NCBI RefSeq assembly: GCF_024734895.1
Contig: NZ_CP091430.1
Span: 5,536,501-5,600,500, forward strand
DNA from: Paenibacillus spongiae
Lineage (GTDB): Bacteria > Bacillota > Bacilli > Paenibacillales > Paenibacillaceae
Length of the DNA: 64,000 nucleotides
Reading direction: 5' to 3'
Shown here one piece after another: positions 41,695 through 50,156 of this stretch (position 1 is the stretch's first letter; each line of letters begins with the position of its first letter). Below the pieces are notes generated by a model, which did not search any database, had not been told where the DNA came from, and saw nothing but the letters and a program-made list of their open reading frames with translations. Both the position numbers and the translations under genes were made by a program.

Positions 41695-44136
41695 CTATTT
41701 GCGCAATTCTGCGGCAAAAGATTGTTCCAACTCTGTAACAACACGGCTATGCAGTTCCGAAACCTCTTCGTCAGTCAGCGTACGCTCGGAATGGCGGTAA
41801 GTGAGCGATAGCGCAACGCTCTTCCTGCCTGCTCCAAGCTTCTCGCCCGTGAATACGTCGAACACGTTTACCGATTCCAGCAGTTCGCCGGCTGTCTTGC
41901 GTACGGAGTCCGTCAGCTTGCCCGCTTCGACCTCGGATCCAAGCACGACCGCAATGTCGCGCTGCATCGCCGGGTAACGGGGAAGCGTCCGATAGACGAT
42001 ATCGAAATTGGCTTGATCGTACAGCGGAGCGAGATCGATCTCGATCACGTACGTGTCGGCCAGGTCATGATCCAGCTGTACTTGCGGATGCAGCTGACCG
42101 AGATAACCGATCGTTTCCTGCCCTCTCTCCGTATCCAATACCACGGCGGCCGTCCGGCCCGGATGCATATGCTCCGGTTGAGCCGCTTCATAGGAAATAT
42201 GTCCGCTCAGACCCAGTATGTCCGCGATCGTCTCCATCACGCCTTTGGCATCGTAGAAATCAACCGGGTCCGCTTTACGGTTCCACTGGGCAGACGTCTT
42301 GCTGCCCGTAAGCAATACCGCGAGATGGTGCTTCTCTGTCGGCAGACGGGTCAGCTCCGGTTCTTCCGTGTGGAATACGGTGCCGATTTCAAAGATGCTG
42401 ACGTCGTTATTCTTTCTATTATGATTGTACGTGGCCGTTTCGATCAGCTGCGGAAGCAGACTGGTGCGCAGCACGCTGCGGTCCTCGCTCATCGGCAGCG
42501 CAAGACGTACATGCAGAGCTCCGTTCGTAATAGCCGGGAACAGCTTCGTCCTGTCCGGATGGGTGAACGAATAGCAGATGACTTCATGAAGCCCGGCGTC
42601 CGTCAACCGCTTGCGAAGCTCGCGGCGGATCGCTTGCGGCTTCGTCAGCGCTCCCGGCGTCGTTTCTCCTTCGATCGGCGTCGTCGGAATGTTGTCATAG
42701 CCGTACAGCCTTGCCACTTCCTCGATCAAATCGACATCGATGGCAATATCTCCGCGGCGCGTCGGCACATTGACGATGAATACCCCATTCGCCGAAAGCT
42801 CGTAAGGGAATTGCAAACGCCCCAGAATCGTCTCGACTTCCAAGCGCGATAGCGATGTTCCGAGATAGCGGTTGATTTTGTCCAGAGAGACCTCGACGAC
42901 CGATTCGGTCTGAGCGGAAGCGATCGCCTCCACGACGCCGTCGAGCACCAGTCCGCTTGCATACTCGGCCATCAGCGAGGCTGCCCGATCGAGCGCCGGA
43001 AGAACGCGCGCAGGATCGACGCCTTTCTCGAAGCGAGTGCTGGATTCCGAACGCAGGCCGAGCTGGCGGGAAGTCTTGCGTACCGTGCTTCCTTCGAAGC
43101 GGGCCGACTCCAGCAAAATATTAACGGTCGAGTCCGTTACCTCCGAATCCGCTCCCCCCATGACGCCCGCAAGAGCAAGCGGCCTCTCGCCGTCCGTGAT
43201 CAGCAAGTTATGCGGCTCCAGCTTGCGCTCCTGATCGTCGAGCGTGACAATCGTCTCGCCTTCTCTTGCCAGGCGGACGACGATATTGCCGCCGCTAACC
43301 TTGTCCGCGTCAAAGGCATGGAGCGGTTGGCCGTATTCCAGCATGACGAAGTTCGTAATGTCCACAACATTGTTGATTGGACGTATGCCGGCGGCGATCA
43401 GCCGATTCTGCATCCAGAGCGGGGCCGGTCCGACTTGGACGCCTTTAATGTAACGGGCCGAATACCGGGAGCACTGCTCCTTCGCTTCGATAACGACCTT
43501 CACATGGTCGCCGGCAGCCTCGGCCGCATCGTTAACGCGGTTATCCGGAAGCTTCACCTGACGCCCCGTCAAAGCCGCTACTTCATAGGCCACGCCCAGC
43601 ATGCTCAGACAATCTGAACGGTTCGGGGTCAGATCGAGCTCAAGCACCTCGTCGTCAAGGGCGAGCACATCGAGAATCGAACGGCCGATCTCCGTCCCCT
43701 CCGGCAGCACCAGAATGCCCTCCTGCTGCTCCTTCGGCAGCAGCTTGTCGTTCAGGCCCAGCTCCTTCGCCGAGCAGATCATGCCCTGGGATTCGACACC
43801 GCGCAGCTTCGCGCGCTTGATCGCAAAGTCGCCCGGCAGCTTCGCCCCTACAGTGGCAACCGGAACAAGCTGTCCTGCCGCTACATTCTTCGCGCCGCAG
43901 ACGATCTGCAGCGGTTCGGCCTGGCCGACATCAACCGTACAGACAGACAGCTTGTCGGCATCCGGATGCTTCTCGCGCGTCAATACATGGCCGACAACGA
44001 CGCCGGTTACGCCCTTATTGCGGGATTCCACGACGTCGATTTCAATCCCGCCGCTAGTCATCAGCTCCGCGAGCTCTTCGCCCGCATAGCCGTTCAAATC
44101 GATATATTCGCTTAACCATTTATAGGATACATTCAT
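41695..44136 (-). CDS. pheT: Phenylalanine-tRNA ligase beta subunit
   Basis: An 813-residue protein of full length. It holds the N-terminal tRNA-binding (EMAP-II-like) domain (about 40-150), B3/B4 editing region, B5 domain, catalytic-like core and the C-terminal FDX-ACB anticodon domain (about 718-812, YPAMQRDIAVVL). With PheS it forms the alpha2-beta2 synthetase that charges tRNA-Phe. It starts 18 bp after pheS with GGGGAGG upstream, in one T-box-controlled operon. Confidence 0.95.
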   Translation of the reverse strand: MNVSYKWLSEYIDLNGYAGEELAELMTSGGIEIDVVESRNKGVTGVVVGHVLTREKHPDADKLSVCTVDVGQAEPLQIVCGAKNVAAGQLVPVATVGAKLPGDFAIKRAKLRGVESQGMICSAKELGLNDKLLPKEQQEGILVLPEGTEIGRSILDVLALDDEVLELDLTPNRSDCLSMLGVAYEVAALTGRQVKLPDNRVNDAAEAAGDHVKVVIEAKEQCSRYSARYIKGVQVGPAPLWMQNRLIAAGIRPINNVVDITNFVMLEYGQPLHAFDADKVSGGNIVVRLAREGETIVTLDDQERKLEPHNLLITDGERPLALAGVMGGADSEVTDSTVNILLESARFEGSTVRKTSRQLGLRSESSTRFEKGVDPARVLPALDRAASLMAEYASGLVLDGVVEAIASAQTESVVEVSLDKINRYLGTSLSRLEVETILGRLQFPYELSANGVFIVNVPTRRGDIAIDVDLIEEVARLYGYDNIPTTPIEGETTPGALTKPQAIRRELRKRLTDAGLHEVICYSFTHPDRTKLFPAITNGALHVRLALPMSEDRSVLRTSLLPQLIETATYNHNRKNNDVSIFEIGTVFHTEEPELTRLPTEKHHLAVLLTGSKTSAQWNRKADPVDFYDAKGVMETIADILGLSGHISYEAAQPEHMHPGRTAAVVLDTERGQETIGYLGQLHPQVQLDHDLADTYVIEIDLAPLYDQANFDIVYRTLPRYPAMQRDIAVVLGSEVEAGKLTDSVRKTAGELLESVNVFDVFTGEKLGAGRKSVALSLTYRHSERTLTDEEVSELHSRVVTELEQSFAAELRK

Positions 44137-44154
44137 CGTATTCGCCTCCCCTAT

Positions 44155-45189
44155 TTACATTCGGACAAACTGGCTCAGGAAGCGCAGATCGTTCGTATAA
44201 AAATGACGGATGTCGTCAATGCCGTATTTCAACAACGCGATCCGCTCGACGCCCATGCCGAACGCGAAGCCGCTCACCTCAGCCGGATCGTAACCGCCCA
44301 TCTCCAGAACGCGCGGATGCACCATGCCGCATCCCAGAATTTCCAGCCAGCCGGTCTGCTTGCACATCCGGCAGCCGTGCCCGCCGCATTGGGAGCAGGT
44401 AACATCGACCTCTGCGCTTGGTTCCGTGAACGGGAAGAAGCTTGGGCGAAGGCGAATTTGCGCTTGCTGGCCGAACATCAACTGCACGAACTGCAGCAGC
44501 GTCCCCTTCAAATCGCTCATCCGAATGTTCGGACCGACGACAAGGCCTTCGATCTGATTGAATTGGAACGAATGCGTCGCGTCGTCATCGTCGCGCCGGT
44601 ATACCTTGCCGGGACAGATCACTTTGACAGGCGTCTTGCCGTTCATCGCTTTCATCGTCCGGACTTGGACGGGGGATGTCTGCGTGCGCATCAACAACTC
44701 GTCCGTCACATAGAAGGAATCCTGCATATCCCGTGCCGGATGATCCTTGGGCAGATTCAACGCTTCGAAGTTATAATAGTCGGTCTCCACTTCCGGGCCT
44801 TCCGCCACGGTGTACCCGAGTCCGATAAAAACATCTTCGATTTCCTGGACGACCTTATTAAGCGGATGTACGGCGCCGGCCGCCAGCTTCTTGCCCGGCA
44901 GCGTAACGTCGATCGTCTCCGCGCGGAGACGGCCTTCCGTTTCGGCTTGCTGGAAAGCTGCCTGCTTGGACGCAATAACATCCTCGATCGCTCCGCGGAC
45001 CTCATTGACCACCTGTCCGATGACCGGACGCTCCTCTGCGCTTAATCCTCCCATACCGCGCGATATTTCAGTCAAAGCACCTTTTTTACCGAGGTATTTG
45101 ACGCGCAGATCGTTCAATTGCTGCGGATCCGTAACCTGCTGCAGCTCCTGCAGCGCCTCGATCCGCAAAGCCTCTAATCGCTCTTTCAT
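44155..45189 (-). CDS. pheS: Phenylalanine-tRNA ligase alpha subunit
   Basis: 344 residues. N-terminal coiled coil ([16 protein letters not shown]), then the class II catalytic core with [28 protein letters not shown] (motif 2 region), [14 protein letters not shown] segment and [18 protein letters not shown] (motif 3). ATG at 45189 follows GGAGGCGAAGG; the upstream ORF part (to 45306) is T-box leader read by chance. Confidence 0.95.
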   Translation of the reverse strand: MKERLEALRIEALQELQQVTDPQQLNDLRVKYLGKKGALTEISRGMGGLSAEERPVIGQVVNEVRGAIEDVIASKQAAFQQAETEGRLRAETIDVTLPGKKLAAGAVHPLNKVVQEIEDVFIGLGYTVAEGPEVETDYYNFEALNLPKDHPARDMQDSFYVTDELLMRTQTSPVQVRTMKAMNGKTPVKVICPGKVYRRDDDDATHSFQFNQIEGLVVGPNIRMSDLKGTLLQFVQLMFGQQAQIRLRPSFFPFTEPSAEVDVTCSQCGGHGCRMCKQTGWLEILGCGMVHPRVLEMGGYDPAEVSGFAFGMGVERIALLKYGIDDIRHFYTNDLRFLSQFVRM

Positions 45190-45213
45190 TCCCTTCGCCT
45201 CCGATAACAAAAT

Positions 45214-45500
45214 AAAAAAGCCCTTCTCCCCGCAAGGGACGAAAGGACCGTGGTACCACCCTAATTCGAACTGCATCGCCGGCTCCCGCTTACGGGTGCC
45301 TACCATGCAATTCCTTCAGCTTCCGGATATCGGCCGGTAACCGGGTCTCCCTACAGTCGTCCCGGACGTGCCGTTACGAGTTCAAGAGCCTGCTCAGGAG
45401 CGAACTTCGGCAGCCTGGTTTCGTCAAGACGCTCTCAATCTGCGGCGTCTCATCCCTGTACGAAAGCACTGCGTACTTTTCTCCCTCATCGCGTTACATA
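45214..45500 (-). promoter_or_regulatory. T-box riboswitch leader of pheST
   Basis: The T-box core AGGGTGGTACCACGG (minus strand of 45248-45262) is followed by the terminator hairpin CCTTTCGTCCCTTGCGGGG-type stem (45221-45247) and six T (45214-45219). Upstream is a Stem I region; a UUC triplet at 45402-45404 in GAAGTTCGCTCC is a candidate Phe specifier. Uncharged tRNA-Phe would favour antitermination and pheST expression. Confidence 0.9.
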
Positions 45501-45507
45501 TAAGCTA

Positions 45508-45537
45508 ATTATATATATAATGCCATATCATACGCAA
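45508..45537 (-). promoter_or_regulatory. pheST promoter
   Basis: Minus strand TTGCGT (45532-45537), 18-bp spacer, TATAAT (45508-45513), just upstream of the T-box leader. Confidence 0.65.
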
Positions 45538-45671
45538 GCGTTCCCTACAAGATTCGATAAAAAAACGCCAATAATCGCTGATTACAGGCCAATAGATCCC
45601 AAATACCGGAAAAATGCCCGCCCGCCTGCATCAATATAATGAAAATACGGCTCACGCCGTCTTTGGGGCAA

Positions 45672-45711
45672 AGGAAAGCCGCCCGCAAAGCATGAAGCTT
45701 CCGCAAGCGGC
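45672..45711 (-). terminator. Probable terminator of the copper-gene block
   Basis: Minus-strand stem starting GCCGCTTGCGG and closing GCGGGCGGC with several G-T pairs, then TTTCCTTT. Confidence 0.5.
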
Positions 45712-45741
45712 GTTCTTTCCCGCATATTTTCCGTCTATACC

Positions 45742-46386
45742 TTATTTCCGCCGTGTGAGCGCTGCGATCAATGCGGCGGCAGAAACGACAAGCGCGGCAA
45801 TCGAGAGCACAAGCTGAATCATCGACGAGCCGTCTTCTCCCTCGGCGTTATCTTCAGACTTGGCGGTATCGCCGGCAGCGGCCGGCGCGCCGTGACCGTC
45901 GCTTTCGCCGGTTCCGGCGGTAACGGTTGTAATGGAAGCCGGATATTTCGCATTATCGTCCGCGCCGACCCATTCCACAACTTCGCTATCGCTGTACGTC
46001 TGATAAGCTTTCCATACCAAATCCTTCGCATCGTCCGCCACTTTGCCGGACATCCGGAATTCGGTGAATTCCGTCTGGGCAAGCCCTTCGCCCTCCGCCG
46101 TCCACGTGACGGACTTGATCGCGCCGTCAGCGCCTTTCTCCAGCTCGTACGTCCAGCCGGCCTTCGGCTCGACGCGGGTCACCGCAGCTCCTTCCGCAAC
46201 CGTTACCTTGATGCTCTTCGTTGTCGCGTTTTCCTTCTCGCTGGGTACACGTACCGTGAACACTTCATAGCTGCCTTGCGCGGCTTGTTTCGGCATTACC
46301 GTCACATGTGCGCTGGCCACACTTGCAAATAACAGCACCGACAGCATTGCCATGCTGATGATGGACCATCTTTTCATCGATTTCAT
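45742..46386 (-). CDS. ycnI: YcnI-like (DUF1775) copper-binding membrane protein
   Basis: A 214-residue exported protein: signal peptide ending ASA, then His27 at the new N-terminus (HVTVMPKQA), the DUF1775 beta domain (GWTYELEKG, TEFRMSGKV), a Gly/Ala-rich acidic linker and a C-terminal transmembrane helix with basic end. YcnI binds copper through the mature N-terminal His. It follows a two-component system and a CopC-CopD gene; a TATAAT at 46421-46426 could give it a separate promoter. GGGAGG 7 bp upstream fixes the start. Confidence 0.85.
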   Translation of the reverse strand: MKSMKRWSIISMAMLSVLLFASVASAHVTVMPKQAAQGSYEVFTVRVPSEKENATTKSIKVTVAEGAAVTRVEPKAGWTYELEKGADGAIKSVTWTAEGEGLAQTEFTEFRMSGKVADDAKDLVWKAYQTYSDSEVVEWVGADDNAKYPASITTVTAGTGESDGHGAPAAAGDTAKSEDNAEGEDGSSMIQLVLSIAALVVSAAALIAALTRRK

Positions 46387-46488
46387 ACATATGCCTCCCC
46401 GTTCTTCACTTCGAGAATAAATTATATCTCTTGCGAATACCGGAGGACATGACTCGAAAGGGCTATGGATGTGAAGAAAAATTGTCGG

Positions 46489-47229
46489 TCAGCTGCCGCC
46501 GTATAGCCCTTTCTCCAGGGCGTAGCGCGTGAGCTGTACGCGATTGTCGAGATGAAGCTTCTGTAAAATATTTTTCAGATGGTTTTTCACCGTATGCTCG
46601 GATAAGCCGAACGTCTCCGCGATTTGCCGGTTGGAATCGCCGTTTGCGACCCGCTCCAAGATCTCCTGCTCGCGCTGAGTCAGCGGCGTCGTCCCCTGCC
46701 TGGCCGTTTCCGCCACGCTGGAAGCACGCAGCCGCTTCGTTGAAGGCGATGGATTCTTGCTTCCCTCGTCGACCTTCGAGTTATTGCCGCTCCTGCCGCT
46801 GCTGAATTCCTGCAGCAGCCGGAACGCCAGCTCTTTGGACATCGGCGCCTCGTCCATCGCAACGCCGCGCAAATATTCCAGCCATGAGGAGGGGGACAGA
46901 TTCTTGAGCAGATAGCCCTGTGCTCCGCGTTTGACCGACTCGAATAAATCCACGATATCATCGGACACGGTGACCATGACGATTTTGATCCGGGGATCGA
47001 TCGACTTGATCAGCTGGGTGGCCTCCATGCCGTTCATGACCGGCATATTAATGTCCATAAGCACAAGATCCGGCCCCAGCTCCGCTGCCAGCGACACGGC
47101 CTGTTCCCCATGCACCGCTTCGCCGACGATTTGAAAGGAAGGGTCTTGACTCAATATTTCGCGCATGCCTTCACGTCCATGCGGATGATCGTCAGCCAGC
47201 AGCACGCGCACCGGTTGGTCCATGCTCAT
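46489..47229 (-). CDS. Response regulator, NarL/LuxR family
   Basis: A 246-residue regulator: receiver with acidic pair LADDHP, acceptor Asp in VLMDINMP and Lys in LLKNLSPSS, a Ser/Lys-rich linker, and a C-terminal LuxR HTH (TPLTQREQEILERVANGDSNRQIAETFGLSEHTVKNHLKNIL). Its ATG overlaps the kinase stop (ATGA), so the pair is coupled. Context suggests control of the copper genes on both sides. Confidence 0.9.
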   Translation of the reverse strand: MSMDQPVRVLLADDHPHGREGMREILSQDPSFQIVGEAVHGEQAVSLAAELGPDLVLMDINMPVMNGMEATQLIKSIDPRIKIVMVTVSDDIVDLFESVKRGAQGYLLKNLSPSSWLEYLRGVAMDEAPMSKELAFRLLQEFSSGRSGNNSKVDEGSKNPSPSTKRLRASSVAETARQGTTPLTQREQEILERVANGDSNRQIAETFGLSEHTVKNHLKNILQKLHLDNRVQLTRYALEKGLYGGS

Positions 47230-48104
47230 TTCCGTTTCCCCTCCTTCGCAACCTCGACCATCAGTCCATTCATGCCGTCTTCGCCGGAAGCAGGCGCGAT
47301 AACCAGCCGCCAGCCCATAACAGCCGCCCGGTCCATCATCATACGGACGCCATACCGTCCCATCGCTTCAAGCTCCGCTTGTTCGGTACCGGTTCCGTTG
47401 TCGGTCACCGTGCAGCGGAATCCGCCATCTTCCGCTTCTGCGGCGCGGACCTTCAACCGGCTGGCCCTGGCGTGCTTCTGAACATTGAACATCGCCTCCC
47501 GTATAATCGCGAGCAGCTCGACCTTCTCCTTGTTGGTAAGAGCGGCATCAGGGAGGCGCCAGTCCACTTCAACCTGGAGCCCGATCAGCGCAAGATCGTC
47601 CGCCATCTGCTTCACCGCCTGCATCCATTGAACGTCAGCCACAGCGGGCTCCTTGCGCAGACTGGCGATCGATTGGCGCACATCCTCATAGACGTGCCGA
47701 ACCGTGCTCCTTAATTGGGATACCGTCTTAGCAGCCTGCCCTCCGGCCGTCTCCTGTTCCAGCCGGTCGAGCTTGACGGACAACAGAAACAACGATTGCG
47801 ATATGCCGTCATGCAGCTCTCTTGCCAGCTGCTCCCGCTCCATGAGTCCCGCCTTCAACGCCCGTTCCTGCTGGAGCGACTCATGCACTTGTTCGAGCCT
47901 TCTCATCAGCATGCGGACGAACGTGACGGTGACCAAGAGCACAATGACCGGCGCCAATAGATTTCCGAGATCCATCGAGATATAGGGCAGCAAGAACGCA
48001 TGCCTGACATATTCCCAAAGTGCAATTGTAATCGTCGGAATCGATAGAATAAGCCATTTGATCCGATTATACGGCACCGATATCCACTCCCGCCCAAGCA
48101 GCAT
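47226..48104 (-). CDS. Sensor histidine kinase, NarX/HisKA_3 type
   Basis: A 292-residue kinase with two N-terminal transmembrane helices, short loop between them and no large sensor domain. HisKA_3 phospho-acceptor in ARELHDGISQSLFLL, then an HATPase with IREAMFNVQKHARASRL (N-box) and VTDNGTGTE (G1). It starts 7 bp after the CopC-CopD stop. ATG at 48104 has no ribosome site; GTG at 48077 with GGGAG 9 bp upstream may be the real start. Confidence 0.85.
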   Translation of the reverse strand: MLLGREWISVPYNRIKWLILSIPTITIALWEYVRHAFLLPYISMDLGNLLAPVIVLLVTVTFVRMLMRRLEQVHESLQQERALKAGLMEREQLARELHDGISQSLFLLSVKLDRLEQETAGGQAAKTVSQLRSTVRHVYEDVRQSIASLRKEPAVADVQWMQAVKQMADDLALIGLQVEVDWRLPDAALTNKEKVELLAIIREAMFNVQKHARASRLKVRAAEAEDGGFRCTVTDNGTGTEQAELEAMGRYGVRMMMDRAAVMGWRLVIAPASGEDGMNGLMVEVAKEGKRK

Positions 48105-48110
48105 AAAATC

Positions 48111-49745
48111 TTAATACGTACGGAATTCGTACGACTCCACCTTCTCGTTGTCTTCCTGATCCATGACGCGGATTTCAGCGTTCCACTTGCCGGCGAACGG
48201 AATGAAGGGACCCTCCGCCTTGTAATCGGCTCTGACAAACCCTTCGAAGCTCGAAATCTCATCGTCTTCATACGGCTGAAGCGGAACGTCGATTGCCCCA
48301 AGCTCCTTCCGGTCCTGCGATTTCAGGCGAAGCACGACGTTCTTCGGAGCACCGGTCTGCTCAGGCAGCCATACCTTAACGGTAAACTTGTTATCCGCCC
48401 CGGGATTGTTCGGCGATATGCGCAGCGTCAGATGCATCTCCTCGCCCATTTTATGATAAACGACCGGCGTATTGCCCGGCAGCGGACTGATGTACGTAAA
48501 GATGCCCACGACGGCAAGTATAATGGCCATCAACCCGAGATCCAAGCGCATCAGCGTCATACTCGGCAGATCGCCTCGCCGCACGCGGCGGCGGAGCAAT
48601 GCGCCGACGACCAGCACGAGCAGCACGGCGCCGGTCTTCGCCAGCAGCATGGAACCCCAGCTCGTGTAGAACAAATAGCGCAGCGAAGGCATGAACGTCA
48701 GCGTCATCACGACACCTGTCAGGATGAGCAGCACAATCGAAACCAGCGCGGCCCTGGAGAAAGCAGACGCGAACCTTCCCGCCTCTTTGCGGTCGGCGGA
48801 CCACAAGGCGAGCAGCAGCGCCAAGCCCCCTACCCATACGGCAGAAGAGGCCAGGTGGACGAAATCTAAGAGGACCGTAACGGCTTTCGGCTCGAACACG
48901 ACCGCATGTCCGCTCCAACTCTCCACCCCAAGCAGAGCGGCGGCCCATATCATGCGCACGACCCGCCCGAGCTTTAGGATCGGAAAACCCGCGACAGCCA
49001 GGACGATGAGGGCGATCCACCCGCGCCCGACCGACGTCTCGCCGAACAGCTTCGCATAATCGCTTGCCGGATAGCCCAGCATCATCTCCGATGCATGTAT
49101 GAACACATAGACCAATGCGGCCAAGAGCAGGAACCGCATAATCTGAAGCTCCCACTTCTTGCGAACGGCGTTCATCGCATCGGCGCCGCCCTTGTACAGC
49201 AGCGACCAGAGCATCACACCTGCGGCGAGCAGCAATGCGCTGTAATAGAGGAACCTCACAATGTAGAGGATCAAGGTCTTCCAACTGAACGATCCGGAGT
49301 CGGTGCCATGGCTCTCATGGCCAAACTGCTTATGGAGATCGAACGAGGAGGCGTCTACGGCCTCCGGCGGATTGCCGACGATGAATACGTAGGAGCCGCT
49401 TATCGGATGTCCGTCACTTGATACGATGCTGTAGGAAACGGTGTATACCCCTTCATCCAGCTTCGGCAGCGGCAGCTTGAGTGATTTACGGTCCGCTCCG
49501 GCAGCCGGGGCTTCGCCGGTGACGGCCTTCGAATTGTTGTCCAGCACATCCAGCGCCCCGACCTTCGACTCGATCGGCTCGTTGAAGTAAATCTCGACTG
49601 CCGCCGGCCCTTCGCTCAGCCGCGCGTTCGGTTCAGGTACGGACCGCTCCAGCTCCGCATGCGCAAACGCATATCCCGGGGAAAGAAACAGCGCCGCTAG
49701 CATAACGAATAAAATTAGTATAGGAGCACCGGTTCTCATCGTCAT
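48111..49745 (-). CDS. ycnJ: CopC-CopD fusion, copper resistance/uptake protein (YcnJ-like)
   Basis: About 544 residues. Signal peptide ends AFA, followed by His29 (HAELERSVPEPNARL) and a CopC domain with copper-ligand His in SSDGHPISG. Then about eight transmembrane helices of the CopD type, and a C-terminal extracytoplasmic beta domain. YcnJ imports copper under limitation in Bacillus subtilis. ATG at 49745 is chosen (AGGA upstream, correct signal peptide); TTG at 49781 is the longer option. Confidence 0.88.
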   Translation of the reverse strand: MTMRTGAPILILFVMLAALFLSPGYAFAHAELERSVPEPNARLSEGPAAVEIYFNEPIESKVGALDVLDNNSKAVTGEAPAAGADRKSLKLPLPKLDEGVYTVSYSIVSSDGHPISGSYVFIVGNPPEAVDASSFDLHKQFGHESHGTDSGSFSWKTLILYIVRFLYYSALLLAAGVMLWSLLYKGGADAMNAVRKKWELQIMRFLLLAALVYVFIHASEMMLGYPASDYAKLFGETSVGRGWIALIVLAVAGFPILKLGRVVRMIWAAALLGVESWSGHAVVFEPKAVTVLLDFVHLASSAVWVGGLALLLALWSADRKEAGRFASAFSRAALVSIVLLILTGVVMTLTFMPSLRYLFYTSWGSMLLAKTGAVLLVLVVGALLRRRVRRGDLPSMTLMRLDLGLMAIILAVVGIFTYISPLPGNTPVVYHKMGEEMHLTLRISPNNPGADNKFTVKVWLPEQTGAPKNVVLRLKSQDRKELGAIDVPLQPYEDDEISSFEGFVRADYKAEGPFIPFAGKWNAEIRVMDQEDNEKVESYEFRTY

Positions 49746-50156
49746 CGTGATCCTGCTTCGGAATGGAAATATTGTGGTCAATCGAATTACACGTCCTTTC
49801 TCAATTACCTAACTGAGCATTAGTTTACCACATCGGGCAAGCGAAAATTTCCTGCTTTCTTGAACGCTTTCTGTCTCTTTGCGTGCGGAGCGATCGATTA
49901 TTTTTTTCAAATCGGAAACTATTTTCCACTGTCCCTGAGACGGTAAAAGTAGTATAGTAATCTAGTTGTAAATTCCCGTCGCAGCAAGTTTTCATACTCT
50001 TTTCACACCCGATTTACGCCGCTTCGGGCACCGGTTTTGTCGAATGTTCTTTCTTGACTTACACTACATATTGGTGTAACTTTGGTTTACGTTATCAACA
50101 TATTGTGTATTTAGGGCATAGAACTGACGCCCTTCGACAAGGAGTGACTCACGCTC
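49746..50156. other. Intergenic region before nrdAB
   Basis: No gene is seen. AT-rich, with the divergent promoters and, in its 3' part, the two NrdR boxes (separate entry). Confidence 0.6.
50054..50108 (+). promoter_or_regulatory. Two NrdR boxes and probable nrd promoter
   Basis: Box 1 ACACTACATATTGGTGT (50061-50077) is palindromic; box 2 ATCAACATATTGTGTA (50094-50109) matches the same core. The shared CATATTG cores lie 32 bp apart, three helical turns, as is typical for NrdR box pairs. TTGACT at 50054-50059 fits a -35 overlapping box 1. Confidence 0.75.

Noticed and set aside
44155-45306. Longer pheS start at 45306
   Set aside because: The extra 39 codons are the T-box core and terminator; GGAGG precedes the ATG at 45189.
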